The notes: generated from the sequence alone by a model not told the origin. Shown: positions 35,401-47,615, counted from the first letter of the stretch. The stretch: DNA of 64,000 nucleotides from Membranipora membranacea (GCA_914767715.1 OU612067.1:3350001-3414000); one strand, 5' to 3'. Program-made: numbers and translations.

Positions 35401-38400
35401 CGGCTCTTCACAATGCCGTTGATCTGCTTACAGAAATAAGAGGAATAACGTACCGACATTGAGTGCAGTCTGACCGCCCATAGAGAGAACAATACCATCA
35501 GGTCTCTCCTTAGCTATAACCTCCTCTACAAAGTGAGCTGTTACAGGAAGGAAGTATACCATGTCCGCCTGTTTATCTCCCACTGCGTTAGTCTGAACTG
35601 AGGCTATGTTGGGGTTCATCAAAACTGTCTCCAATCCCTCCTCCTATTAAGTTACATATGAGCAGACTGTATTAGCAGGGTGAGATTTCACATAGTATAA
35701 AGCTTACCGACTTAGTAATTTTGGTTAAATCTCATATGGTGCCTTTAGCTTCTATGCAGGTCGGATTATTTTTTTTAAATGTTTATTGACAAGCAATCTT
35801 CATCATTAAAATGATGTTCTTCCTATTGTACCAAGATAAAACAAAAAAAATAAAATAAATAAATATGGAAAAAATAAATACGAAGAAATATGAAAGATAA
35901 ATACTAACAATGAATATGGTTATGTCTTAGACATGAAATACATGAATGCATATTGTCGGAATAACTTTAAATAGTTTGCAGATCTGATATATCGCGGAAG
36001 GCTACAGAAAATTATAGAAAGATTGCAAAGAAAATTGTTCGATGGAGGTTTCAGATAATGCGTGTCTCTCATCTGAAAACGGCGTATATTAAATGAAAAC
36101 TGCTCACATATATAACATGGAGCCAACATATTAAGTATTTTATAAGTTCCCATTCATCTTCCACAGTATATAAACAAATTATATCAAAAGGCTACATTTT
36201 GTTAAATATTATTATGATTGTTTATATGTTTTTAGTAAGACCTCAACTGCAAACTCATATTTCAGTCAGAGGGACCAAGATACTTACCTTGAGAGCTTTA
36301 ACAGCCTGAGATCCTGAATAGTCAAACTCTCCAGCCTGTCCGATAGACAGACCCCCGCTCCCTAACAGTAACACCTTCTTAATATGGAGTCGAGGAGGAG
36401 CCGGCTTAGGGTTCGGTATCGCACTCGATACTTTCATTTCTGGATTCTTCATCATGTTTTTGAAGGTGTCAAATAAAAACTACAATGAAATAGAAGATCG
36501 TGACTCTCATCTTAAATATCGAATCAGGGTTAAAATCATGGAGGCAGCTTTATATAATTAGTCACCAACTGATCACCTGCTCAGCTTCCACCCCCCCCCC
36601 CCAACCCCGGTTACAATTCCTAACATTTGATAGGACACAGCCAAACTGAGCAACACAATTGAATGATTGAAGCATGATTGTGCTTCTAACAACATACTGG
36701 GGAGAGTTTAAACTAAGCCATGCACAGAAAATAATAGTTACCATAGTATCAGTAGGACCTCCATTAGCCTCAGGGTGAAACTGTGCGGTAACAATCGGGC
36801 GGGACTCGTGGTATATACCCTCATTGGTTCCATCGTTACAGTTCACAAACAGTGGGTGGAATCCTTCTGGTAATGTGGTATCATCTATAGCATAGCCATG
36901 GTTCTGAGATGTGATAAAGGCTTGGCCGTTGAGTAGATTGCGGACAGGTTGGTTATGCCCGCGGTTACCCATCGGGAGTTTGAAGGAATTAGCTCCAGCT
37001 GCTAGAGCAGTGATCTGATTACCCATACAGATACCTGAGAAACGAAATAATACAATACGTAAATAAAAAATGCCTAGAGAGAAATACATCTAACAATATT
37101 GCTAAACTTGAAATATATTTGAGAAGTAATGAATACCTCCATTAGAGCAACTCCCTGATTAGAATTTAACACATTTCAGAATTCCATAAAAAATTAAACT
37201 GACAAATACATTGCACCAGAACCAGTCTAAGTATGAGTTGGTTTGTGTGTGTTACGCTGTCATAATTTCAAGCTTTGAATTGAAATTAATTGTACAATAT
37301 CAAAATATCATATACTGGAATCTGGATCAATCATGTTACATACCAAATATGGGCTGTTTTCTGTTCTGGTTGATGACGGTTCTCATATTGTGTATGAGTT
37401 CCGGTGCTGTCTGTGGGTCTCCTGGTCCATTAGAGATGAACAAACCTGGAGTAAATAGTATAAGCAGCAGCATGAGTAACATGTGCTAGTACTAGTACTC
37501 AGTACTCATACTGTGAGCCATGGGGTATATGTCAGCAACCAAAACGTTGATCAATGCAATAGCCAGGTTTGTCAATAATTTCTCGCCAATTCATTATGTA
37601 GAGCTGGGAACTGATCATCCAAGCAGCCCGAGATCTACCAGTTTATCAAAAATCAGTGCCCGGTTTGAAACCTGAACACAAATCAAATTGTATATCTCAA
37701 ACTCGAGGTTTTATATTTTTCAATTATCTTTAGCGACTGCTCGACATACTGGATCCACCAACAGTCTGCAGATCTACAAATTACTCAATATAAGGAGCTC
37801 TACCAAATATCACAGTTCAGTTGCCTTACTGTGCATGAATGTTCTTTCAATGTTAGAGATTATGAAGATTAACTATCTAAAATTAGTAACACGTTTCTTA
37901 TTGTCATTATTCTGAATTATCCTGGCCTAATAACATATACCTCATCCGCAAACGTTTCTACTCCACAGTGTACCATTATACATAGACGTATTTCAAGTTA
38001 TTCAAGTTATGTATAAATTTTTCTTACCATCAAATTGCTCTTCAGTGAAGTCATAGTTCCATGGCACTAATTTCACTTCACAATCTCGCTGTACCAGATT
38101 TCTGATGATGCTGTGTTTAGTTCCACAGTCGACAGCCAGTACTCTGTGTGTATTACCTTTACCATATATCATTGGTTCCTGTAAGGAGAAAGGTCACATT
38201 AGAATTCACAGATCGAGGACATAAAGTTAAATGTTATTGACTCAGTAGCAAATGAGTTTGTGTGGTTTCCGGGAGACAAAATATGTACTAATTCATACTT
38301 TGATTGACTGAGCTGCTGCCCTGAAACAAGGTACAACCAGCAGAGGCGATCAAAACTACCATCAGACACAAATAGAATTTAAATCCAGAATGCAAGTCAC

Positions 38401-41400
38401 GAAATATCGATTCCCGTCAGTGCATACCGTGATAGAGCACTCTCCAATCAGATTCCTCGTGTTAGGATTCTCCATCTCTATTGGCTGATCCTCAAACTCT
38501 ATTTTACCGAGAACCTGAGAGCGCCCTGTGTGAAACAAAGTATGTATCTACATGAGGTGTAATATAAATGTTGTCTTAGAGTTAGCTAATGAGTTGTAGA
38601 ACGGCCTACCGTAGTAGTGCCTAGAAGAGCACACTGATACCTCAAGTTGGAGCAGATAAGCCTCAGAGTTATTTGCCATGTGGTGATATTCCGACCTTGT
38701 TTAATAATTAGTCCACCCAACATCACCAGGGTTAGTGGTAAGAACCAAGGTGACTGGCTAGCGTCACAAAGACATTTGAACAGGATTCAAACTAAATAGG
38801 AATTAATTTGAAACCCATAATTAATTAAAACTTCCATGGTAAGCTCAAATAATTTTCTAGGAAAACTAAGGATTATTATTATATTATATTCAACTGAACT
38901 GAATGTTTTGCTTCTTATCAGTTATTATGTACATTGTTTGTTCACTTTCATCCATCATATCCATCCGGCATATGTGACGAAAAAAATATGTGATCATAAT
39001 CAAAATGAACAATAATTTTTACGAATAGAGTGCCTTCAATATGCATTCCTTGTATAGAGAGTTGTTCCTTGCTTAGTATCACAGTCTTGCATATAGAGAG
39101 TCTGCATACCTCTGATAAGTTTGGTGATCATTCTTGTATCTATCCCATGTAAGGCCGGTACTCCTTCCTTCTTAAGCCAGTCTGAGAGAGACATGACAGA
39201 GTTCCAGTGACTGTAGTGGTATGAGTAATCCTGAACTAACAATCCTGATACCTGTAAATATACAAACACGACATTCAGACATAAAACTAAGTTTTGGAGT
39301 AGGAGGTGGCTCATTTGTTTAGAGCACCGGTCTTCAGCATGCAAGTGTTGAAAGTCGTGGGTTCATATCCCACTGCAGTCCACTGACTACTGGGATTTAT
39401 TCTAAGAACCCCAGGTATACTCCGAACTGCTCCAAAACTGAAAGCAAGTTGGCGCAGACATTGCAGCCTCGCCCTTAAGGCCGCCAATTCTTCGGAATGT
39501 GGTGAGCATCTTAACCGTGCGATTCTAAATTACAACAGGCAGATTTGTAGGTATGAATAACTGCAGTATCCTGGTTTATTCAGAAGTCAAATGCTCCCTG
39601 ACAATAAATCACTAAAAAACCCGAATTTTCGATACGACTCAAAAATTAGCCTCATAGTCAGATTGTGACAAGTTTAGTGGAAGACGAAAGAGTTTAGCAA
39701 TGTTTGTTTTGGATTTTTATCTCGCAACAGTAGCGGAGTGAGTAAGGTAGAAGGACAGGTCTTTGCAAACCACAGGACTGAGTGATCTTGTAAAGGTTTC
39801 TTACCTTTCCATTACCAATCAGGTGTTCAAACCTGTGTTTTGTGAGTTTATGTGGAATATTTTTGACAAAAACTTCGAAAGAATACGCTACTTTCTCCAA
39901 CACTTGATCAGCTTTATGGAGAGTTACGACCTACTTTATTATCTATATTAAGCTTACATGTATTTTCTCACTCTCGGCAGCCTTGATGAGCCCGTGTTGG
40001 TCTCTCTCGTAGATGTTAGGTACTCCATAGTTACCGACTAGTGGATAGGTTAGATTCAGGATCTGTCCTCTGTAACTGGGGTCTGTTAGTGACTCCGGAT
40101 ATCTACATACACCACAATACAACACATCAATACAGGGATAAACTCAAGATCAAGATTATATCACTTATAGTGCTTCACAATAATAAATTTATATATTCAT
40201 ATATAATATAATATTAGCAAAGTAAGACATATCAGGCAACGGCCTGCAATAAACCTACAAAACACTGTTTTATAAGTTTATTGGAAGGCTTGATACAGAC
40301 AACAAAAGAATAACTTGAAGAATTATGGTATCCATTGGTATAGCTGTATGTTTATATGTAATCATAAGTAATCATAAGTAATCATAAGTAATCATAAGTA
40401 ATCATAAGTAATCATAAGTAATCATAAGTAATCATAGTATATCAACCTCTTGCTTTTCCTGACTGATCTGCCCTCAAACTATCTAATATAGGGTTCTTCC
40501 TTGGGAAGAGATGGCTTATTTGAATTTCACAGCGTTTTAAAATCATTTAACATCAGATATCATGATGGTGTTTAAAATTAACGCTTTCCATGTTAGCTTA
40601 AAAAGAAGAGAAATGATAAAAAAATAACTAAATAATGGGTATGTCCATTCTGGTTTTTTAAACTCTCTTTTTTCATTCATCTTTGTTTGTCAAAAAATCA
40701 AATTCTCGCACTCAGTGAATGAAGGAAGGAATATGGCCAGTATTATTTTTCCGGCGGATCACAGATCCAAAACAGGATGTCTGCAGCCTAGACATTAAAC
40801 GAAGATCCTGCACCCAGGGATTTAGAAATTAGATTTATGAGCTTGGGTTTGGTGTGAATTATGTTATCATCAGTTAGCGTTCATGGCGGCTGTTGTAACT
40901 CACCCTGTAAGACCTGTGTTAAATACGACCTCTCCACTGTTAGACGTCTCTGCTCCGAAGGAGTAACCAGGTACCTTGGTACCATCATCTAAATGTAGAT
41001 ACGCCCGTCTGGCCTTTATAATTACAAATATAAATGTGGTACATGTTATACTTCAACAGGAGAGAAGGAAGTATGATAGCAACCTAGGAGTTCACGCCTC
41101 ACAAACACATTCACTCTGTTTACATGTCAATTTTGAGCTCAAGCTGAGCTGTCACCTCCTTCCCGCCCTTGATATATACATCCATTCCCATGGATTGAGA
41201 TCGACTGAAATTTCAAAAAACATCTACCGCCGCAAGGACTTGAACCCAGGACAGGATCATTTTTAGGAAACTTCAATGTCACATCACAGATCACATAACA
41301 TAAAACATGATCATGCAGCAAGCTCTGCTAATCCACCCATGTTATACACCGGAAATTGGTGTGAGTAGCAGTGCTCCCTGTGGCTTAAAATATACTGGAA

Positions 41401-42301
41401 ATCTACTGTTATATTGAGTGGGCACACTCTTACAGCCATCGCTTGCTTGTCATTGATGTACGAGTTTTCTGTCACCCCAGCTCATATTCAATCAAAGTCA
41501 AATCAAAATTTTCACAACTTAAATTAAGACAGCACATTCCAATCAGTAAGCTCACACATCTATCTTGGTATATTGATACGCTGGCAGACTTTAAACAGGT
41601 AGAAACACTTGAATCCAAAGGCCATTTACTGTGACTTCACATTTCACACAAAATCCTAACTGATGGTCACACCACCTGAGAGTATGAGGATTATACAAAG
41701 CTAACTTAGTATTTACTACATGTCCATCAAACATATTCCACATAATAGCTTATGTGGTGAGCAAAAGAGGATTAGCAGGCATTATCAAAATAATCCGCTG
41801 GTGGACAAGTAGGCTACTATCGTTCATCGTATGAGAAATAAGATTCCCTTGGGGGCCTTCCAGATTGAACAAACCTAAGCAGTGATCTCCCATTAAATGA
41901 AGGAGGGAAACATCACCATATATGAATGTCCTATGATATTAGGGTCCATGAACATTCATTGCCAGCATTGTTACTGATCGAGATAACCTGCTCGGTCACT
42001 GGCAGTTAACATCATAGCTTGCGTTTACACTGTCTGCCTTATTAAATCGAGACTCTAACTCCTTGATTAAATCGATTGGCTGCTCTGCCTGGTTATCTTA
42101 TTCTTTACAAGTGCTCAATATGGTCCGCTGCATCCAAACAGTATAAATCTTTGGAAGACATTTGTTACATTTCAACCTGGTAAAAAAACTCACATTTTTA
42201 CGATCAGAGACTGCGAATGACGCATGTCTGATCTGCTTGATGTTATTCTTCCATAATGACAGAGTTTTACTCCCTCCTCTCAGTATGTGCTGTATCGTCA
42301 T
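23478..42301 (-). CDS. CPS1: Mitochondrial carbamoyl-phosphate synthetase (CPS I/III type)
   Basis: Twenty-nine minus-strand exons close in frame to 1494 aa (human CPS1 has 1500): 42301-42194, 41013-40904, 40102-39958, 39251-39110, 38525-38428, 38178-38028, 37445-37344, 37034-36742, 36479-36288, 35643-35454, 34976-34819, 34189-34061, 33234-33090, 32739-32529, 32359-32161, 31886-31710, 31284-31166, 30844-30634, 30300-30166, 29758-29648, 28618-28424, 27706-27518, 26924-26784, 26565-26305, 26098-26024, 25529-25365, 24821-24709, 24374-24245, 23567-23478. Exon 1 is a basic mitochondrial presequence. The amidotransferase keeps the nucleophile (GICMGN, C288) and H372/E374 (QFHPE), so glutamine should be used, unlike mammalian CPS1. 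Acetylglutamate-site residues match the human ones: T1388, T1391, W1407, N1434, N1437, N1446. There are no ATCase or DHOase domains, so it is not CAD. Likely role: carbamoyl phosphate for arginine/urea synthesis in mitochondria. Confidence 0.96.
23921..24330. repeat. 100-bp tandem array, 4 copies, over the end of CPS exon 28
   Basis: Four units at an exact 100-base spacing, marked by CCCAGAACTTAC at 23933, 24033, 24133 and 24233. In gene sense each unit carries the last part of exon 28 ([12 protein letters not shown] ... LVTNFE), the donor GTAAGT and about 15 intron bases. Only the highest-coordinate unit is the real exon end; the other three lie downstream in the last intron with intact donors. 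Confidence 0.93.
25160..25175. repeat. Poly(G) run
   Basis: Run of about 14 G in a CPS intron, immediately before a MITE fragment. Run length may be unreliable in an assembly. Confidence 0.85.
25179..25318 (+). mobile_element. Inverted-repeat MITE fragment (AATTAGAAACAGC family)
   Basis: Starts AATTAGAAACAGCCAAA and shares a long stretch with the reverse complement of 53439-53655 (GATGGAACTATATAC, GTCTAATTGAAAGACCAAGT). The far terminal repeat is missing, so this copy is truncated. It lies in an intron of the CPS gene. Confidence 0.7.
27934..28060. mobile_element. hAT-like element ends in a CPS intron (tentative)
   Basis: CAGGGGTGCTCAAACTTTTT at 27938 has the form of hAT-superfamily terminal repeats, and CAGGGGCGTATTGAG begins near 28034. 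These may be two different element ends. No transposase is seen and the inner boundaries are uncertain. Confidence 0.4.
29525..29580 (-). mobile_element. Short relic of the AATTAGAAACAGC MITE family
   Basis: CGCTCATTCGGTCTTTCAAA followed by TAGACAAATTC matches the inner part of the 53.5 kb copy (CTCACTTGGTCTTTCAATTA then GACAAAATTG). Both ends are lost. Confidence 0.45.
34018..34042. repeat. (AT)n microsatellite in CPS intron
   Basis: Alternating AT run close to the donor of exon 12. Confidence 0.85.
34237..34314. mobile_element. Small foldback element with poly(C) core and 11-bp target duplication
   Basis: A 78-base insert has inverted ends AGCCTGTCTTAGCAAGCTTT and its near-complement AAAGCTTGTTAAGACAGGCT, enclosing a run of about 17 C. 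The 11 bases ACAAACAGGGA occur directly before it (34226-34236) and directly after it (34315-34325), as expected for a target-site duplication. It lies in a CPS intron. Confidence 0.8.
35274..35392. repeat. 30-bp tandem repeat, 4 copies, in CPS intron
   Basis: Unit contains TGTCCGATATCGGAAATCTG; four almost perfect copies. Each unit holds the 10-base palindrome CCGATATCGG. It sits between exons 10 and 11. Confidence 0.95.
36590..36603. repeat. Poly(C) run
   Basis: Run of about 13 C in the intron after CPS exon 8. Confidence 0.85.
39303..39495 (+). mobile_element. tRNA-derived SINE, family 2
   Basis: Head GGAGGTGGCTCATTTGTTTA contains an A-box-like motif, and GTGGGTTCATATCCCAC is a B box. 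The tail runs through CAGTCCACTGACTACTGGG, CCCCAGGTATACTCCGA and GCCTCGCCCTTAAGGCCGCC. The same tail, inverted, is found at 43641-43743. Inserted in a CPS intron. Confidence 0.78.
40358..40436. repeat. 10-bp tandem repeat (ATCATAAGTA)n
   Basis: Eight copies of ATCATAAGTA in the CPS intron upstream of exon 3. Note that GTAATC/AAGTA looks donor-like on the plus strand but the gene is on the minus strand. Confidence 0.95.
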
Positions 42302-45300
42302 CGTCTAGCCTTAGGTAACCTCTCCCACACTCAACACACCATACTGAAATGAGATTAACCAAAACTGTTACACTATTTATAAATAAACACTCTGCACAGC
42401 TCATTGCACTTTCAGTATTATACATACACCACAGTAAGGTTTTAGCCAATCAGATTCAAACGTACATATTTTTACTAGACGCAAAAGTCACCTTGCATCA
42501 GCATGTAAATATTGAACATGAAATATTGCATCAGCATAATAAAAAGTAATGCACAGGGGTTTGGGGGTAGAAGGGAACAGTATTTGTAATTGTCTTTGAC
42601 AAAATTACCAAAATAAAATACTTATCTACATATTGGCTTATTTTTTTCATAAGACACAGTACACACCCTATTCTATTGAATTTCTCATTAATCATCGCTA
42701 TTTATTACCTACTTAATTGGAATCTTTGTTATTGACAATCGTGAAAACCTTATTGTTTTAAAACATTGAGCCAGCCAGCTCTGTTTGACAAACAAATAAA
42801 CAATACTGCACTCAAACTTTCAAGCTTTCTATTCACAAATATCGTTCTCAGTAAAGGATCATCTAAGCTTTCCCTGTCATGCGAATGAAGCAACTGAATA
42901 TTCAACATGCCAGACAGGACTCCAAATAATTCATGTAATGTGATAATCTTGTAGATTGGTGCTGAAACAGTTTGATACGTGTCTCGCAAACGTCTTATTC
43001 AATGTAGATGAGCAAATGTCATCAACACCAGTCACCACGATAAGTCAGTTGACACGTGGTAAATGCGTGAGAGTTTTAGAAATCACCAAATAAGTATTTT
43101 TGGGGGTAAATCAGCTGATATAAAATTATTGTGTCACGTTGGGTGCTTGAGAGGACTTGATCTGACCGATTTTAGGGTCTAATGACTACCCAGTCACGCA
43201 CTCAGGGGATCAATTGGCATGCTTCACAACATAATACTTACAGATTAGATTCAGTTACATAAAGAGAGCTGCCTATAATTATTCATTATCCAGACAACTA
43301 TTTATGAAGATATTATTCTATTTTAACATAGATGGTAAATGAGGTAGCACCCTAAAACCTATTTCTATAACTTTAGCTCAAGTATTAGACAAGCATGCCC
43401 AGTCATCTAGTCACATAATAATCTAATCATATCTAGTATCTTCTTCTATATCTCGTATCTCCTCCTAAGTAATAATATATCATTATATATATATATATAT
43501 ATCCTGCTCTCCAATAAGCCAGGATAGCATCAAAAGGCCAATTACTACACATATTCACATATGTTGGTTAAAAATGTTGGTTAAAATCGCAAGGTTTCAT
43601 CAAACACCACATCCCGGAGAACAGGTGGCAAGATAGTGGGTGCCTTAAGGGTGAGGCCACAATATCTGCCCCAATTTGCTCTCAGTTTCTAGGCAGGTCG
43701 GAGCACACCTGGGGGTCCAACAATCCTCAGTAGTAAGTGGACTGCAGACATACACATATAAACATATGCTTAGAATGCAAACAATGATGATAGTTTCTTA
43801 AACTGAGATAATTGGCCTTTTGCGTTGGCTATTCCTATATAAAATAATGCAAAGTTGAAAATTCAATGAACTTAAATCAACATTCTACAACATGGGACAA
43901 CTTCAAAATTGTAGTGACATAATACTGGTGAATGAATCATGTAAAAAATGCAAAAAAATTCATCATTTAGAACGTTTGCATCCTAGAGCAGCGTACAATG
44001 TATAGGCCTAGTCACTCATAATGCTGCCAATAATGTCAAGTTAATTTCCTGGATCAGGTCCCATTTTATTGACCATATTATAATCCAGAACAAATGACGC
44101 CACACAGAAATACTGATTTCATGATCTGATGGCAAAACATTCTTGAAGCTTCCTCTCCGTAAAGCACTAATTCAAGAGTAGGTTTCATAATTGTGTCCCA
44201 ATACACCATTTAATGCCTTGCAGAACGTGTTGACCCTGCAACTTAGGAATAGGCCTACAGTCATAATGGGTCATTGCGTACACGGTTCTGGTGCGAAGCT
44301 GTTGAGGATGATGAATTTGAAATGATTCAAGAGCACAGATCCGCAAGTCAGGTATAGTAAGCATCTCCCAAGTCAGCAAATGATTTATAATATAAATACT
44401 GAGTATTTACCACACTGGTCAGGACGCACCTGGTCCCGTAGACAGGGTACATGCAAGCAAGTAGGCCTACATTGCTGCACTCTATAGCCATGGTATTTAC
44501 TCAAACTTCACAGAGAGGCAGTCACTTCGCTATTTTCATATCATTAATAACTAACCCACTCATCTGGTTTGTATGGCTATTCATAGATTCTTAGATTTAA
44601 TAAATTTAGGCTATAGACTTTATATATTATAAAAAAATAATAATAATATGGATAAAAATATTAAAACTCCCTGACCCAAAGGCAAAATTCTACTCAAAAT
44701 ACTGGGTCTCTGGCAATGGTGGACTGGCACAAAAATTTCCAGAAAAGGAAACCCTGGTTTTGAGTAGCAGTAGAGCAATGAACTAAACCTAGAGGTTTAG
44801 TTCATTGAGTAGGTAGAGGGTGAGGGGCCTGCCTGTGTGCCATATTATTATCAGGCTTGGGCTATTATTTACTTATTATGCATATCTTTATTTATTCATT
44901 AGTCTTGAATGGACCCTCAATTAATTCCGAAATTCTGTGTCCCCAAATGCTTCTGCTGAGATTCAACTATGTCTCTTCTTTGCTCCTATCTATAGGTTTT
45001 CCACAACAATTGTAAAAGTAAAGCAGAAAGAACATTTTTTCAAATTTGTTATTTTGAATGAACACTTAGCTCCATAGTAACATCGACAATTGGGAATACA
45101 CTAGACCAACCACTGATTATTGTTAAAATATCATAGAAACACACGCTATGTTATTAAACCTTGACCCTCTATATAGATGCAATTTAAGTTCTCTGTAGAA
45201 GACTGCTATATCGCTCCATACAGTATTTGTTTTATTTAAAAGAATTGATGTGGGACATGAATATCGTCCCATAATTTAAACCTCTGGGCTGTGACACGTG

Positions 45301-45680
45301 AAAACTGGAAAGAGAGGAGGAATAATTAATAATAAAGTGAGTATAGACTACAAAGAAATTATGCACAAGAATGACGAGTTCCTCACTATGAAAAATCACT
45401 TGTCTCAAGAGAGAGCATTTGTACTTCATTGATGTGTAGCAAGGAGTAACTCCTTGATGAGCAGGGTACTCACACAACAGCAAATGTGAGTGAGGCCAGT
45501 TGCCTGTGGTGGGAAGCTGAATCACTAAATATTCATTTCATTTGATATATTAATTATTATCATGATGTTTTGTTGTTCATAATAATCAGCATCAATCATA
45601 TCATAGATAGGCATAATATGATATAGTTAGATAGACAGGCACTGCTTTGAGACAAGCTTGTAATAACTTCATACCTGACC
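42302..45680. other. Upstream region of CPS gene
   Basis: The 3.4 kb upstream of the CPS start codon holds a SINE tail (43641-43743), an (AT)n run at 43485-43502 and otherwise unremarkable AT-rich sequence. The promoter lies here but I cannot place it. The small ORFs do not show a protein family. Confidence 0.5.
43641..43743 (-). mobile_element. 3' part of SINE family 2
   Basis: Its reverse complement gives CAGTCCACTTACTACTGAGG, CCCCCAGGTGTGCTCCGACC, GAGAGCAAATTGGGGCAGAT and GGCCTCACCCTTAAGG, aligning with the tail of the SINE at 39303-39495. The tRNA-like head is absent, so the copy is 5' truncated. Confidence 0.75.
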
Positions 45681-45732
45681 AGGGAGAATGGAAGGGGGTT
45701 TCATTCTCCCTAAACCCCCTTCCATTCTCCCT
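45681..45732. repeat. Perfect 21-bp inverted repeat
   Basis: Arms AGGGAGAATGGAAGGGGGTT(T) and its exact complement around a 10-base loop. CCTGACC-like sequence flanks both sides. It lies directly before the retroelement fragments. Confidence 0.88.
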
Positions 45733-45734
45733 GA

Positions 45735-46379
45735 CCTGACATTGGTAGTTTACGAGTGTTCTAAAGTAATTGACGTAAGAATTTGAGGTAAGAATCTTAA
45801 TATTGCCTTGACCCAGAGAGACTCAGACTCAGCTAGAGAGTGTGGCGAGTCATGGGAAGCGCAAACAAGACTCTAGGTTGTATAAAATACACGCTACATG
45901 GAGCTCCTGAGAAGGCAAAACTACTTGCGTACACGAGCTTATGCCGCCCTAAGCTTGAATATGCAGATGTACTCTGGGATCCGTCTGACAATGCCTCTAT
46001 AGAGGATCTTGAACTAGTGCAAAACAAAGCAGTGAGATTCATAAAAAATATCAAAGGCAGACGTGGCGTCACAGAGGCACGTGCTAGTCTTGGATTCCAG
46101 ACTCTTCAAGAGAGACATAAAGCCCATAGAATATCACTCCTGATGAGAATTCTCTCAGACCAGAATATACACGATACCCTATGCGCTGACTATGAAGAAC
46201 TTGTAAACTGTGGATCGCAGGCAACTATGAAAACAAGGGCAGCTAAAAGAGGAGAGCTCACCTCTATCCAGGCATCGTCTGCCGTTTATCATAACAGTTT
46301 CCTGCCACGAAGCATAAGGGACCTCCGGATAGGGTCCCAACAAAATTATCCTTGGAATGGCTACATGCCAGAATTCTGA
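45735..46379 (+). mobile_element. Non-LTR retrotransposon fragment 1 (RT C-terminal part)
   Basis: From 45840 an open frame of 179 residues gives ANKTLGCIKYTL, KAKLLAYTSLCRPKLEYADV, LWDP, and LELVQNKAVRFI. This is the pattern that follows the reverse-transcriptase core in Jockey/CR1-like LINEs (LGxxxR, K..LY..LVRP.LEY...WDP, E.VQ..A.R). The catalytic core and endonuclease are absent. The 120 bases before it (45735-45854) recur directly at 46433-46566, so the piece is bounded by a direct repeat. Confidence 0.78.
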
Positions 46380-46432
46380 AAATACCACTGCTCAAACAAA
46401 TGCCTCAACAAATGAGGCACTCGGCCTTTATA

Positions 46433-47401
46433 CCTGACATTGGTAGTTTACGAGTGTTCTAAAGTAATTGAGGTAAGAATTTGAGGTAAGAATCTTAGTA
46501 TTGCATATCACTCACTCACTGCCTTGTCCCAGAGAGACTCAGACTCGGAGAGTGTGGCGAGTCATGCCACATGCAGTAACATACTGTCACCTACCGTCCT
46601 TTGACACTGTTGGTCGTGCTTTGCAAGTTGGATTTTCATGACATAAGCTTACTTCATTTTGCAACACTTAGGGCTGATATACAACACAACAGTCATTCAC
46701 ATTAAAGGAATTGCCTGAACGATATTGCGATGTAGTGCGGTTTGCTTTTTGCAGATGACACTATTATTTATAATAGTGCAATCCAAACCCTGCAATGCGA
46801 TTTATGTCAATTCGAAGAGTGGGAGCAGGAAAATGATATGGAATTTCATTTCCAGAAATGTCAGCATATCCTGATTCTCACTCACGAAAGAAGCAGCAAC
46901 AGGAAAACACCTACACACTACACAACACTGCTATTCCCAAGCCAGTAGACATCAAGTATCTCGGTGTATCCCTGGATGATCAGCTGACTTTCAGGCAGCA
47001 TGTAGAAAATGTGGCTGCCAACTCAAGTCTAGGCTTTGCAAGGAGAACTGTTCTCACATGCTCCACATCTGTCAAGAGCACCACCTACAAACAGATAGTC
47101 AGACCAGTACTTGAATATGCATCGGACTCCTGCTGCAGATCTAGAAGCAGTTCAGCGATGGGCAGCACGAATGGTCTGCGGTATCAGGAAAACAAGCAAC
47201 ACAGGTCTTCTCAAAGGCTTAAACCTCCCCACTCTGACGGAGAGAAGAAAAAGTGCTCGTCTGAAGCTGTTCCAACAATACCATTTTGACACCGATAAAA
47301 CCTTCCAGACATACGTGCAGCCTTCGATTTCAACACCAAAACGCAGACATCAGTTCCAATATATGATACCTCACTACACCACCAGTGTTCGCTCACTATA
47401 G
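46433..47401 (+). mobile_element. Non-LTR retrotransposon fragment 2 (frameshifted RT)
   Basis: After the second copy of the direct repeat, three frames together give a decayed RT: LLFADDTIIY (the catalytic F/YADD box) at 46742, then KYLGVSLDDQLTF and YKQIVRPVLEYAS in the next frame from about 46858, then LEAVQRWAARMVCGI from about 47130. At least two frameshifts separate them. It differs from fragment 1 in sequence, so two element copies are present. It ends about 215 bases before the PSMD10 start. Confidence 0.82.
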
Positions 47402-47615
47402 AGACCGCCAAGTGGAACAAACGAGTGACTTTCTCAGCCCCCTTGATAGGTTGTAGGCAAAACCATTACTATCAATTCGGCATTTATGATTGTTGACCGG
47501 TCAACGGATTTATGAGAAACCAAGTTTCCATAGTCCCCATGAAAATTCGGTGTTGAGACTATAACAGCTCAGGTATGTGCCTCATCATGTATGTATTTTA
47601 AATTTCAGATCTAGA

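Noticed and set aside
25160-36603. Poly(G)/poly(C) runs at 25160, 34270 and 36590 as regulatory G-quadruplex sites
   Set aside because: They are single homopolymer runs in introns, two next to mobile elements; run lengths are error-prone and there is no pattern of four separate G tracts.
41139-41321. Possible SINE with the box-B-like phrase GGGTTCAAGTCC (inverted) in CPS intron 1
   Set aside because: No A box or shared tail could be found, so a single 12-base match is not enough.
23478-42301. Reading the CPS gene as CAD, the cytosolic pyrimidine enzyme
   Set aside because: The coding sequence ends 29 residues after the acetylglutamate-site exon with no dihydroorotase or ATCase exons, and it begins with a mitochondrial-type presequence. 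Length and C-terminal residues match CPS1/CPS III.
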